Source: Primulina eburnea (taxonomy: Eukaryota > Streptophyta > Magnoliopsida > Lamiales > Gesneriaceae). From it: DNA of 64,000 nucleotides. Where the stretch lies: contig NC_133117.1 of assembly GCF_022965805.1 (NCBI RefSeq), positions 10,378,183 through 10,442,182 on the forward strand, in the 5' to 3' direction. The notes beneath the pieces were generated by a model that was not told where the DNA came from, made no database searches, and saw only the letters and a list, made by a program, of their open reading frames with translations. Each line of letters starts with the position of its first letter. Position 1 is the first letter of the stretch. Shown here in pieces: positions 33,785 to 46,576 of the stretch. Made by a program: the position numbers and the translations under genes.

Positions 33785-35526
33785 CCACACTTTGCCAACT
33801 GTTCCAAACAGCTTCCCAATTACTTCTCCATCATTCTTTGTTGCCATGGAACCAAGGCTTATAACTGCACAACTAAGTAGAATGTCTCTCAACATAGGCA
33901 GACACCAAGCCCTAAGCTAACAATGTTCATTCATCACATGTGCATACCAATATACTGGTATGCAAGGCATAAAATGTGATCCTCTTTTTTGATATTAGCA
34001 TTCCCAAGATGATCGAAAAGATAATAAGGAAAACTAAAAGTGATACACGGATGATGATACCTGATGCCGCCAAACCAACAACAGCTGGAGTGTTTGGCAT
34101 TACTCAGATAAACCGACTGTGACAAGCCCATTCCTGGATATCCATGGACCAGTAAGAATATTCAAAACACTGTGAGCTAAAATCAATTATTAGAACCATG
34201 GAGATTTGGAATAGAACTAGATAGTGCACATATATGATGTATAACCATATTCGTAGAAGCATTAAGAGTTTAGATTGTACTGTACATTACAACCTGAAGA
34301 TCTTTTAGCTTAACTCCAGCAACAACGGATACCAAGAGCCGCTTCTCCGAAAGAAATGGCCTTAACTGCAGCATCACATCTTTAACTACAGAATCAACAT
34401 AACAACAGAGCTGTCAATGCATTGCCATAATATATATATATATTTTTGATATGTTGCACACCCATGGTGCACACTTACTTGAGAACCAAATGAGGTGACA
34501 TTCACCTATTGTACGTACAATATTTCTATGTTTCATCACATCCAATAAGGGAGTGACACACCATCGATGGTGAGCATGGTGGTGTGCAATAGATCAAAAC
34601 TGAATATATATATATATATATACCAAACTAGATACCAAAAAACCAGCTAAAGCTCGTAGATACATCATCAATTGAGTAGCAAAGTAAACACTAAATACAA
34701 AAAATTGGAGAAACACCAGGAATGGATCACACCAACTTTGAGGTTTAACATATAATATGATTACATCACTGACTTCTACAACCAACCTCCGAGACAAGCA
34801 ATTTAAACGAAAAAATATCAAGAGTCATGACTAATTATTAATTAAAAAGTTTAGCAAAATTTTGTGCCTCAGCGTAATGTTGTGAAAAGGTCAATTTACA
34901 TAATCAGTTCACTGAAAGGGAACGGCAGTGCCATGTATTTATAAAATACCTATGCATTCAATATAGAAAACTATTAAAATGCAAGAATAAAGAGTGAATT
35001 TCATGGCATCAGTTTATAACCTTCCAATATATAAAAAAAAATCAAACCACTTGAGGTAGCTTGTCACGACAACACACTCTACATGACTATTGAGATATGA
35101 AATTCTTTTCTTCTACATGACCATTGAGATATGAAATTATTTTCTGTATTCAATATTTCGTTTATGTCCTTGACTTGACAGAATGCAATGCAAGAGTAGA
35201 AGACTAGAATAAAAGACATTCCAAATAAAAAAAACAACTAAAATCGAGAGTTGTACTAGAAAAGGAGGAATCAAGAACAAAAGTGAGTTGAATATTGCAA
35301 AATGTGTTCTTTCCGCAGATATCACATCCATAGGCCCCATCAATAAAGCTGGACATACACGCACATATGCGAGGAGAGAAAGAGAGAGTTGGTCCAGCAA
35401 TAGGATGTACCTGCTTGTTATGATCAAGTATTTTGACGCCAAAAGATTCAAATGCAGTATGGCGAATCAAGGCATGATAGGCAATTTGAATCTGGAACCA
35501 GCCAACAATCCTGATTACTACACCTC

Positions 35527-35619
35527 TGGCAATGCTCTCAGCCAATTTTCCAGCTCCATTAAAACCAAGCTTTGGCAATGCTCTCAGCCATTTTTCCAGC
35601 TCCATTAAAACCAAGATTG
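35527..35619 (-). repeat. 46-bp tandem duplication in P5CR exon 1
   Basis: The unit encoding LGFNGAGKMAESIA (the Rossmann nucleotide-binding loop) occurs twice, starting at 35528 and 35574, with a Met/Leu difference. A 46-bp unit shifts the reading frame, so it alone would inactivate the gene. Confidence 0.88.
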
Positions 35620-35742
35620 TACGAGTCAGTTGGAATTGGTAGAATGTTTGCCATTCTAGTGATGCTCTAGGCAAAGAAAATAGCATAATAAGAATTTGGT
35701 AAAATTTTAGCAGAAACTAAATCAAATGCACGGTTACCTTAT

Positions 35743-37348
35743 TACTCGGAATTTCTTCAAGATCTATAGGCTCGATTATGCTACAGAGCCTGTAGATGTA
35801 CCAGAGGGAGGAGTCTTTGGCTCCAGACACTTTGCCTGTAAGTCTGAGATTGTTCTGAGTGATTTGGAGGCAAAGATGAGTGTTCAAGTGCAGAATGAGA
35901 CTGGTGTAGATGTGGGAGAAGTTAAAGATGGATAGTCTTTACTTCTGTTATTTTGTGTTCGGTGTGGGGACTAAGAAAAACGAATAAGATGATTTGGATA
36001 TGTTTAATAGCTATTCGTGGGGTAGAGTAGCCTTTCGTGATGCAGTCTGATGTTTGAAGAAGGACATTTTATGTTGATATGATTACCTCACTGAGGCACA
36101 GGTCGGAAAGAAGTTGATGGCAGTTTCCTTGTCGGTGGTTTTGTGATGCCTCTGTAGGTATATTATTTTTTGAATGTTAAAAGTAGATTTGTTATCTTTA
36201 TTTCTACTAATAACATTGTTTGAAATTTATGTTACAGATCCTCGCTTATGAATATTATCTGAGCATGGCACAAAAGTTTGCGAAGAGAAGAGATGTGGAC
36301 GGTTTGATGTTGCCCAGGATGTTTCATTGGGTGACTAACACGTGACCGTCAAACCGTGCCCCAACTACTGTTGATGTCACTGCAGCCTTTGGTGACTATG
36401 TTGTAGATGTAAGTAATATGAATTGATTTGATATAATAATTGTGGACTTAATTTTTAATTAATCTGATACGTTATTAATTAAACGTAGGATTGTCTTGGA
36501 GGTTTGAATCTTACTCCTGAGGAGCTCGTTTCACCGTATTATACTACCGGGGTTTTTGTTGATTCTGCGCCTGATGCGGTCACCACTCGGGTACTCGAGA
36601 TCTGGAGGCAAGGTCAGACAGTCATATATAGCGAGCACCATCTGGAGTCTCTCTCAGTCCAGCACACGCCTTCTGCACATTCATCTCCTAATGTTTCCGG
36701 CACCCGTTCTGGTGATGTCAGTAGATCGAGCTCTAGCACCAGTGCTCTCATGCATAGGGGTCCTAGAGTCCACTTTGGACTCAATCCTTCCCGCCTCCCA
36801 TCACCCTTTGAGCGTCGTTTCGAGAGGCGGTTGACGGAATTGGAGGATACTGTTACGTCTATGCGTCTTCAAATGATATGATTTATTGAAACCAGAGAGT
36901 CTACAGGAATATAAATCTGGCTATCGATGATTTGAAATCGAGTATGAATCTTGGTCTCGATGAGTTGAGATCGAGTTTGACTGAGCAGATTAGAGCTGGT
37001 TTTCCTGAGATGAGATCTCACATGCTAGTGCATCAGGAGAGAGATTATAGCATAGTCTATAGCAGAGGACAGAAGAGGAAATCATCCGAGGCAGATTTCT
37101 GTAAGTTAATTTTATTAATAATATTTATGTTTACGTAATAGATTGATGTATTAGAATTGTCATTCTAATTTTAATTTGTTTGATATATGATGTTAGGTGT
37201 GGATGATGATATGGCTAGAGAAATTGGCAGTAGTAGTAACCAAGCACTGGAACAACCGAGATTTGAGCCTAGGCTTCCAGTCATAATAGAGGAATCTTCC
37301 AAAGGCAAGTATATTACTCAATGCACTTTTTTGATTATATATTTATGT
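35743..37348 (+). pseudogene. Left part of an Ulp1/DUF1985-type gene of a MULE-like locus
   Basis: Exon-like pieces with GT/AG boundaries appear on the plus strand: 35743-35935 (DYATEPVDVPEGGVFGSRHF), 36240-36410 (ILAYEYYLSMAQKFAKRRDV), 36489-36881 (LNLTPEELVSPYYTTGVFVD, then a Ser-rich linker) and 37197-37304. Probable introns are 36411-36488 and 37098-37196. Stops and frame changes break it. The protein pieces resemble the N-terminal regions of plant Ulp1-like proteins carried by MULEs. The gene is cut at 37348 by the solo LTR and resumes at 51854. Identification of this half rests mainly on continuity with the right half. Confidence 0.5.
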
Positions 37349-39776
37349 TGTAACGCCCCAAAAAATTTAAAGGTCAACGCGAACCACATGCATTTGAATT
37401 ATTAAATTATCCTGTATTTTAATTAAATGTTTTAATTGCATTAATTAATTATGTTGTGCATATTTTCATGTTTAAAATACATTATTCTCCATTGTTGCAT
37501 TAAAATATATTTTGAAAAGTTATTCCAGTTGCGATCGAGGAACGGGGACATTTGAGGGCTGAATGGTTGTATGGGATGGAAGGCTAGGCTTGGGGTTGGT
37601 GGGGACCAGGACCTAACTAAGACCATAGGTGAGGCAGGAGAAGGGTCCAAGCCATGTTAGGACGCGAGCTTAGATGGCTGGGAGGAGTCCCATCCATCGA
37701 GGACTCCTACCCGAGAAAGGAATCAGATGTGCGCAGGGTTCAACGCTTGAGTAGGGCTAAGGGGATCGGTCTGGGGTCTTCGGGCTGGGCTAGGGTGCGA
37801 CCTTAGGGTCCTAAGAGAGTGCTTAAGGGTTGGGATAGGGGCTGGTATGGGTTGGTTCAGGCAGTCGAGAAAACACACGACAGCGTGAGGGGAGCTCCTA
37901 CGCGAGGTTGTTGTTTGGTTCAGTTAGGTGGCTGCTCGCGTTCAGGGGCTCGGGGTTGGTTGGTCAGGATCTGGGCGAGGTCCAGGGGTGTTCAGGGTCG
38001 GCTGGGCTCGAGTGTGGCTCGGCTGGAGGTGACCTAGGTTGACTAGGAAATTACTAGCGTGAGTTAGAAAGGGGTGCAGTTTTTGGTCTCAGTTTCAGAA
38101 GTGTCTTGGGCGTACAGGGCTGGTTTTTTGGGCTGGGCTTGCATAGTAGGGTCCCTAGATGGGTTGGCTAGGTTTTGGCTCAAGGTGGCTCGGGCGTGGC
38201 TCGAGTAAATTGGGAGATGGCTCGGTGGGTTCGTTAGGGTGTCAAAAACGAAAATTAAAAGGCTAAAAAATGAATCCATGGGTCCACGGGGGTGGCTCAT
38301 GACTTGAAAAGGTAGAATAAATCATAAAAAGGTTATGTTTAAAATTTGGAATCAAAATAACGAGTTTTGGAATTATTCGAGATTTAATCGCCGCACGAAA
38401 TGCTAATTAACGAGTTAATTGAAACGCCTAGTTTTAAGCTTAAAAAAATTATGAAAAATTAGGTTTAAGATTAAATAATTATTAGAAGCCTAATTTTTTA
38501 ATTTAGGAGTTTTATATTAAAGTTTGGGATTTTTCGGGATTAAAACACCATCAAAACAATTAATTAAAGATAAATGAAAAAGTCTAAGTTGTAGGCTAAA
38601 TAAAATTATGGAAAAATTTATGTAAGCTTAAATAATTATTTGGGACATGTTAGGGTCATGAAAGCAAGAAAAAAGTCGAATTCGTAAAATGTCGAGTCTA
38701 GGGGTAAAACGGTCTTTTTACACCTAGAAATTAGTAAAGGTCATGGCAGTGCCCTAAAGACTGTTCTTATGAAAATATGATTATTTTTAAATGTTTATGA
38801 ATTTCTCATGATTAAATTATGATTTTTTAAATGTCTAAGGAATTTTTATGATTTAAAGAAGACATTTAAAATACATGTTGCATGCTTGGTTTCAAAAATA
38901 GAAAATGTAAATATTATTCATGATTTTTCTAAGTGATGTGAATGAAAAAAAAATTTGAAGGATGTGAAGTGATTGTGACTAATTCGTTAATGTTGGCGAC
39001 GTCGTGAGGGTTATGGTCCCAGTGAGAGCCCGACGATCGTGTTTCCATCATTGCGAATATGTGGTAACAGATATGTGGTAACGGTTTTGTGGTAACGGAA
39101 GAATGGGAATATCGTGAGGGGAAAAGGCCCCAGAGGGAGCCCATTTATTGGAAAAAGCCCCAGAGGGAGCCCCGACGATCGTATTTCTATTCGAATCTTG
39201 ATAGGCCAGGGCCCAGTTGACCGGTGAGAGTGTTGCTGGTGTCCCCCGCCGCCCAGTACTATGGTTATACATAGATGGATCCATCGACCCTCATGATCAT
39301 GATCAGGAAAGTCACAATTAACGATCTGAATTCAACAAAAGGAAAAGGAAAAGGAAAATTTTTATGATCATGTTAAAAATGTTTTATGTTATGATAAGGA
39401 AAAAGATCAAGGATATTTATGCATGTCATGAAATGTTATTTTTACCTAAAACTATTTTCACTGTTGCATGTGGTTTTATACGTATTATTTGTTATAAAGA
39501 TTATGGTGTGTTGAGTCTTTAGACTCACTAGGTGTGATGGATGCAGGTGAGTTTGGTGGAGGTCTTGATGGTTGACCTGATTGGACTGAAGGTGCACACA
39601 ACCCGAGGACCAGCGCTACTATTTTCGCATTACGCTTTATGATTACTGATTTAAGTTAAAGATTTTTAAGATTATTTCATTATGCTTTTGAGAGATTTTT
39701 GAGAGGTTTAGTATGGACTTTACTTTTCAAAATATTGCTTTTTAGGTTTGGTAAAACAGTAGACGATTTTACATTA

Positions 39777-40750
39777 TGTTGGAAACTAGATTCTGGAGTT
39801 TGACAAAACATGAATCAATCGATTAACAAAATATGAATCAACTGATACGCGCAAGCAAATTCGGCAACGGAACTAATCAACTGAAATCAGCTGATACAAT
39901 GATACAAAGTAAACTGATCAGTTGGAACTAATCAGTTAAAACATTCAGCCGAATGCCTAAAAAGTCTCTCAACTGAAGATGTCTCGGGAAAGAACAAAGA
40001 AGACATAACAGATTACAAGAGCGCCGCACAACAACCAAGACTACTTAAAACAATGCATTCCGGACAAAGCAATCAAGACACCGAATTAAAATAAATGAAG
40101 CAAACAATGTCGAAGGAATAATCAAGTGGAAACCAACGGATACAAAGATTCAAATTTATCTCAATATTACCGTTGGAAAAGAAGAGTATAAATATGGCAG
40201 AAGAAAAAGAAGAAATAACGATCACTCAATCTTAAACTTGATGTTACTCTGTCAAAATCTTAGCTCACTCTCATTTGAATTATTCGTAGTAATCAAGGCT
40301 ACAATCTGAACTTATTAGCACTCTGTAAAAGTTGTTAGATTCAATTGTGCTAATATCAGTTACGCACTGAGAATATTGTGCAGAACTAAGAGTTTCAGTT
40401 TTGGCAGTAGTAAGTCCAAACTGAAGTGGGTTTGCACAAGTATTGTACTTGATCAAAGTCTTTTAGTGAATGTCCTATCCTTGTGATAGAAGGGGTGACG
40501 TAGGAGTAATTAAATTCTCCGAACATCCAGAAACAACTCTTGCATATTTCTTTCAGTTTCGTATTCTATCTTTCAGTCAGTTAATTTCCGCAACTACTCT
40601 AGTTTAACTGATTGTTATTGACCAACAAGATTCCAAGATTCAGTTTGTCACCAAACTGAACTCAAATATTATTAAAAAACAATTTTAATTGTAAGTGTTT
40701 ATTCAACCCCCCCTTTCTAAACACTCTTGTTACGACAACCGATCCTATCA
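39777..40750 (+). repeat. 5' LTR of the Sirevirus-like element
   Basis: It begins TGTTGGAAACTAG and ends CGATCCTATCA. Fourteen copies of TCAGTT or its complement AACTGA occur in 974 bases. A TATA-like AGTATAAATATGGCAG is at about 40185. Confidence 0.93.
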
Positions 40751-40752
40751 AG

Positions 40753-40764
40753 TGGTATCAGAGC
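40753..40764 (+). other. Primer-binding site (initiator Met-tRNA)
   Basis: Exact TGGTATCAGAGC two bases after the LTR end at 40750. Confidence 0.92.
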
Positions 40765-40810
40765 GGTTGAATCTTGTTCTTGAATACTTCTGATCTATAA
40801 ATCTGCTAGC

Positions 40811-42775
40811 ATGACTTCATTCAATAAAATTCCTATGTTCTCAAGAGAAGATTTCGATGACTGAAAAATCAGAATGCAGGCTCACTTAGCTGCACAAGAT
40901 GATGACATGTGGTATGTCATAACAGACGGACCCATGAAGATTCTAAAAGCAAACACAACAATTGCCATAACTGAAGGAGCACCACAGAGAATTCAAAAGC
41001 CCAGAGAATAGTGGACAACTGAGGACAAAAGAAAAGCCAATCTTGACAATGTGGCCAAAGATACTCTGTACAAAACACTGGACAAAGCAACATTCAACAA
41101 AATAAAGATGTGCAAAACAGCAAAAGAAATTTGGGAAAAGTTGATTCATTTATATGAAGGAAATGACCAAACAAAAGAAAATAAACTCTCTTTTGTTGTT
41201 CAGAAATTTGACAATATCAAAATGAAGGTTGGAGAATCAATGAATGAGTATGATGAAAGGGTGAGCAGTATTTTCAATGAATTAAATGCACTTGGAAAAG
41301 TGTATACAAACAAAGAAGTTGCACTGAAAGTTATGAGAGGCCTTCCAAAGGAATGAGATGTCAAAACTATGGCCATGAGAGAGTGTAAAGACTTAAACCA
41401 GATCGAACTTCATGATCTATTCGCTGATTTAAAAGCTTATGACTTTGAATTGCAGAACAGAGAAAGAGAACCATCTACTCCTACTCCTACAACTGCTTTA
41501 GCAGCTGTCAGAACTGAACCAACCAGTTCAGCCAAGAAATCTGCTGATCAGTTAAGCAATGATGCTATGTCTTTATTCATCAAAAAGTTTGGGAGGTTCA
41601 TGAGAAAGAACCAAGGAAACTTTCAGAAGCAATACCAGAGAAATAATTCCAAAGAAGAAACAAATGCTTGCTACAATTGTGGCAAAACAGGTCATTACAT
41701 TGCTGACTGTCCTAAACCTAAAAAGGACAGTCAAGGATCAACTGACAGAAGAAAGAAATCACATGAGCATAAGAGAAGACCCAGAGATGGTAAGAAAATC
41801 TACAGAAAGAAACATGAGGTTCTATTAGCTGAAGAGAACAAATCCAAATGGGCAGAAACTGATAGTGACGAATCAGAACCAGAAAGCTCATATAGCTCAA
41901 GTGATGAAGAGGAAGTCAAATGTCTAATGGCCAATGATACAGAAGCAGAATCTACAAGTCAACAGGTATTTGATTTTAGTTCAACTGATTTTACACGAGA
42001 AGTTTTCATTTTAACATTGCATGAAATGGTAAATGAGTACCAAAAACTTGCATCATCATTTGAGGAAATAAAGTCAAAGCAAAATGATCCCATGGACAAT
42101 AAAACCAAAACTGATGAATCAGTTGATGGGCTGAGTCTAAAAAGAGAAATTTCTGAGTTAAAAGCAGAGAGAAAGAAAGATCAGTCACTGATCCAGAAAT
42201 TGATCCTTGAAAATTCAAAACAGACTGAACTCATTCAATCTTGGAATAAATCGTCTACTGCACTGAATGAGTTGCAGAATTCACAAAAATCAGTTTCTGA
42301 TAAAACTGGTTTAGAGTTCCGTAATCAAGGAGAAACGTTTTCAAATTATACTCAACCAAAGCTGACAATGAACAAAGGGAAGTACATTCACTTTGTCAAA
42401 TCAGCAGTGGTACAAGAACAAATTGAGCCCAGTAAACTGATTGAACAACCTACTGAGAAGTTGAACAAGGCTAGAAGATATGAGATTGGCTATAGTCAAA
42501 AGCTTTCAACTAATTCACAAAGCGGGTCATCAAAAAGATTTCACAAAAACTATTCGAATGGCTATATCAATTACTATAACTGCAAGCCAGTTCAGAAGAG
42601 ATACAGATTGAACAATCAGTTGAATAAGACTAAAACACATACTTTATCATCTGTACAATACTCACCAAGCACACAAAAGCCGAGAAAAACCATTTGGAAT
42701 ACAGCTACTGGAAAGTCAGTTAAACTAATCCAAGTATGGGTTCCAAAGGGACTAATAAGTTTTGGACCCAAATAG
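40811..42775 (+). pseudogene. Sirevirus-like gag with three stops
   Basis: Start ATG at 40811 (MTSFNKIPMFSREDFDD). The copia gag region (WEKLIHLYEGNDQTKENKLS) is followed by a Lys-rich zone with the CCHC knuckle CYNCGKTGHYIADC near 41670, an acidic Ser-rich stretch, a coiled-coil zone near residues 430-480 and a basic tail ending GLISFGPK. In-frame stops are at 40862 (TGA, Trp expected before KIRMQAH), 41009 (TAG) and 41354 (TGA, Trp expected before DVKTMAMRE). At about 655 codons it is long for copia gag, as in sireviruses. Pol lies in the next frame. Confidence 0.88.
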
Positions 42776-45700
42776 ATATGGGTACCAAATCATATTATGT
42801 GTGTGCTTGCAGGTAACAGGTACAAATAAAAATTCAATATGGTATTTGGACAGCGGTTGCTCACGACATATGACAGGAGATGCAAGTATGCTATCTCAAC
42901 TGACCAAATATAGTGGTCCAAACATCAGTTTCAGAGATAATTCCAAAGGTAAAACCGTGGGTAAGGGTAAGCTTATCCCTGGTAACTTTACTATTAAAGA
43001 TGTTTTATTAGTAGATAATCTGAAGTATAACTTGATTAGCATCAGTCAGTTATGCGACAATGGATTCTCGGTACAATTTGATAAAATCTCATGCTCAGTT
43101 AAAGCATCAACTGATGAAATCATACTAACTGGCAAACGATGTGGAAACACATATAAAGTCAGTTGGAATGAACAGCCTCATTCACCAGTATGCTTTATTG
43201 CTTCAAAATCATCTCAAAACTGGTTGTGGCATAAAAGGTTAAATCATCTAAACTTTAAATCCATTGCCTATCTGAGTAATCATGAACTTGTAACTGGTTT
43301 GCCCAAAATAAATTTTTCAAAAGAAAAACTTTGCTCAGCATGTCAGTATGGAAAACAAGTACAATCTTCTTTCAAAAACAAGGGCTGTAAATCTTCGTCC
43401 CGATGCTTAGAACTATTGCACATGGATCTCTTCGGTCCAATACCAGTCATGAGCTTAGGGGGAATGAAATACACCTTGGTGGTCGTAGATGATTTTTCAA
43501 GATTTACCTGGGTTATCTTTCTCAAATCCAAAGAACATACGGCTGCACAACTGATCAAACTCTTTAAAAGACTTTTAAATGAAAAATCAGTTGGGATTGA
43601 TCGAACAAAATCTGATCGAGGAACTGAATTCATAAATCAAACACTTTCAAGCTTTCTAGAAAATGCTGGAATCAGGCATGAGCTCTCAGCAGCAAGAACT
43701 CCTTAGCAAAACGGTGTAGCTGAGAGAAGAAATCGAACCCTTAAAGAAGCTGCTAAAACAATGCTTGCTGATTCTCGTATTTCTCAAAGATTTTGGGCAG
43801 AAGCAGTAAACACTGCATGTTATACTCAGAACAGATCAATGATTAATAAAAATCATATGAAAACACCATATGAGATCTGGCATGGAAGAAAAAGTATAAT
43901 CACTTATTTCAAAATATTCGGCTGTAGATGTTTTATTCATGTTAATGGTAAAAATTACTTAAAAGCATTCGATGCCAAATCTGCAGAAGGAATATTCCTT
44001 GGATATTCATCAGTTAGTATAGCTTATAGAGTCTTTAATAAGAAAACTTTAAATGTTGAAGAATCTGCGCATGTTGATTTTGATGAAACTGTACTAACTG
44101 ATGAGCCAACTGATCAAGTTGAGCTAGCTGATCGATTTACAGATATCAGTTTGGAAGATGATGACAAAGATGGAAGTCATAATGATCAAAACATCTTTCA
44201 AACACCAGAACCAGAGATATTAGATCAATTAAATGAGCAGGAAGTCAATGCTGACAATCAGTTATTAAATCAAACTGATAACATTCAAATACCAGCTGAC
44301 AAGGCATCAACTGAAGCTGAAAACTGCATTCAGTTACCAACTGAAGAAGTTGCTGATGCAACAAATGCAGAGTACAGATGGAGAAAATCACATCCACCAC
44401 AACTGGTAATAGGAAATCCATCTGACCCAGTAAGAACTCGCAATCAAATGTTAAATTTATTTATTCATTCAGCCTTTGTCTCACAAATGGAACCAAAGAA
44501 AACTGATGAAGCTCTTGCTGATCCTAACTGGGTAAATACTATGCAAGAAGAGCTGAATCAGTACACTCACAATAACGTCTGGAACTTAGTTCCAAGACCA
44601 ACTTCAAAAACCATTGTAGGTACAAAATGGGTGTACAGGAATAAACTTAACGAGGACGGTTCAGTTATACGCAACAAAGCAAGACTAGTAGCACAAGGAT
44701 ATAGGCAAGAAGAAGGAATTGACTACGATGAGACGTATGCTCCAGTTGCAAGATTGGAAGCAATCAGAATATTTCTTGCTTATGCATCTCACAAAAACTT
44801 CAAAGTTTACCAGATGGATGTGAAGAGTGCATTCCTAAATGGTCAGTTACAAGAAGAAGTATATGTTGAACAACCTCCAGGTTTTGTAAATCACAAACTT
44901 CCTGATCATGTATACTATTTGAACAAAGCATTATATGGTCTTAAACAAGCTCCCAGGGCTTGGTACGAAACTCTTTCAAAATTCCTAACTGATCATGACT
45001 TTACAGTCGGATCAGTTGATAAGATCTTGTTCAAATTTACTAAAAATAATCATATTCTATTAGTTCAAATTTATGTTGATGACATAATATTTGGGTCAAC
45101 TAACCCCAAATTGTGCGAAAAATTAGCTAAGTTAATGCAGGACAAATTCGAAATGAGTATGATGGGTGAACTGACATTTTTTCTTGGACTGCAAGTGAAG
45201 CAACTGGAAACTGGTATATTCATTAGTCAAACAAAATATACAAAGGAGTTGCTAAAGAAATTTGGTATGGAATCATGCTCAGCTGCAACTACTCCCATGA
45301 GCTCATCAGTTAAACTAGATACTGACGAAGGGGAAATATCAGTAGAGGTGACATTATATAGAGGATTAATAGGTTCATTGTTGTACCTAACAGGCAGTCG
45401 ACCTGATATTGTTTTTGCTGTCTGTATGTGTGCCAGATTTCAAGCAAATCCTAAGCAATCACATTTCTCAGCTGCTAAAAAAATTCTGAGATATCTTAAG
45501 GACACGCAAAATGTTGGGCTATGGTATTCCAAAGACTCCACCTTCAATTTAGTTGTATATTCAGACGCAGATTATGCAGGATGTAAGCTTGATTGCAAAA
45601 GTACAAGTGGATCTTGTCAGTTCTTAGGAGACAGACTGATCTCTTGGTTCAGCAAGAAGCAGACATCCATAGCTACCTCAACAACAGAAGCAGAATATCT

Positions 45701-45980
45701 TCCTGCTGGTAGTTGTTGTGCACAACTGATCTGGATTCAGCAACAACTGAAGGATTATGGAGTAACGTCAACTGAATCGCCCATATTTTGTGATAATACC
45801 AGCACAATTGCCATCACTTATAATCCAGTTCTTCACTCAAGGACCAAGCATATAGATGTCAGGCATCACTTCATTAGGGATCATGCGTTAAAGAAGGATA
45901 TTCGACTAGAATATATTTCAACTGAACAGCAAGCAGCTGACATCTTCACAAAACCATTACCCGAGGCTAAGTTTTCTTAA
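42762..45980 (+). pseudogene. Sirevirus-like pol with one stop
   Basis: About 1,070 codons in one frame. Protease: WYLDSGCSRHMTG near 42845. Pre-integrase: LWHKRLNHLNFKS and CSACQYGK. Integrase: HMDLFGPIPV and KSDRGTEF (the family usually has SDHGTEF) and [37 protein letters not shown] and [10 protein letters not shown]. RNase [38 protein letters not shown] and [16 protein letters not shown] at 43707 replaces the Gln of the integrase motif TPQQNGVAER (CAG to TAG). Otherwise the reading frame is open. It overlaps the end of gag by 14 bases in the +1 frame. Confidence 0.93.
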
Positions 45981-46094
45981 TTTCGAAATATTCTTGGTTT
46001 AATTGATTTATCTTAGAAATTATTAGTAATATTGCTTCACTAACAGAATTATATGCAGAAAATAAGAACACAACAAATTGAAAATAACACTTCA

Positions 46095-46517
46095 TTAAGA
46101 ATACCAACGTTCCCATTTTACAGAAGATATCATGGAATCAACTGAATCTAGACACGCCCTAACCCAATCATTTAACTCATAAATTCGAACTCTTGAAAAT
46201 GCCCTAGATTTCGAAATCTTATCAACAACATGCCACTCCTTCCATAGCATCGCCTCCAAAAGACATTTGTCTTCAACCAAATCCCTAACATGTCTAACTT
46301 CAAAACGTTCAAGGTATTTCAGTGCTCTTGCCTCCTGAGCACGAGTAGGAATAGCACCACTGTCACTCACCCTCTTCAACTCATGAATCTTTTCCCATGT
46401 TGACATCACCTTCTGAAAAACATATATCTCCATATTTCTCTTGATATTTTTTAAACGAGGGGTTGACTGCTCAGTAATATGAACATGAGTGCTGCTGCAT
46501 GCATCAGAATCAGACAT
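46095..46517 (-). CDS. Antisense accessory ORF B' of the copia element
   Basis: 140 residues, intact, on the strand opposite to pol and 115 bases beyond its end. Sequence features: MSDSDACSSTHVHITEQ start, then RNMEIYVFQKVMSTWEKIHEL, RAQEARALKYLERFEVRHVR, DLVEDKCLLEAMLWKEWHVV and a W-containing tail LNDWVRACLDSVDSM. KVMSTW-KI, RAQ, V-HV-DL--D and AMLWKE are shared with ORF B of the Tat element. TATAAATA is 52 bases upstream (46569-46576) in nearly the same context as in the Tat copy. The frame is free of stops although gag, pol and the 3' sense gene of the same element are not. Function unknown. Confidence 0.78.
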   Translation of the reverse strand: MSDSDACSSTHVHITEQSTPRLKNIKRNMEIYVFQKVMSTWEKIHELKRVSDSGAIPTRAQEARALKYLERFEVRHVRDLVEDKCLLEAMLWKEWHVVDKISKSRAFSRVRIYELNDWVRACLDSVDSMISSVKWERWYS

Positions 46518-46568
46518 ATTGAAATATTTTTGAACTGATATTGCATCACATTTTTATCACTATCATCT

Positions 46569-46576
46569 TATTTATA
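46569..46576 (-). promoter_or_regulatory. TATA box of ORF B'
   Basis: Minus-strand TATAAATA in CCTATAAATAAGATGATAGT, upstream of the ATG at 46517. CTCTTCAGCTTCTCC lies just upstream, and a similar GACTCTTCAGCTTTCT lies upstream of the A' TATA box. Confidence 0.7.

Larger units (their letters stand above)
20556..35654 (-). pseudogene. P5CR: Pyrroline-5-carboxylate reductase pseudogene, split by a Tat retrotransposon
   Basis: P5CR reduces pyrroline-5-carboxylate to proline with NAD(P)H. Exon pieces on the minus strand: 35411-35654 (start MANILPIPTDS, Rossmann GxGxMAESIA), about 34733-34800 (SDVIILYVKPQ), 34294-34385 (KDVMLQLRPFLSEKRLL), 34061-34133 (VMPNTPAVVGLAAS), 33785-33864 joined across the element to 21221-21266 (LFGTVGKVW, then DEKLFDAITGLS), 21026-21131 (GSAYIYLAIEALADGGVAAG) and 20556-20744 ([15 protein letters not shown] to RSRELS stop). 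Splice sites GT/AG are mostly kept. Lesions: the 12.5 kb insertion in the fifth exon, a 46-bp tandem duplication in exon 1 that shifts the frame, and a TGA where family members have Arg before VMPNTP. Identity is very secure; loss of function is too. Confidence 0.93.
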
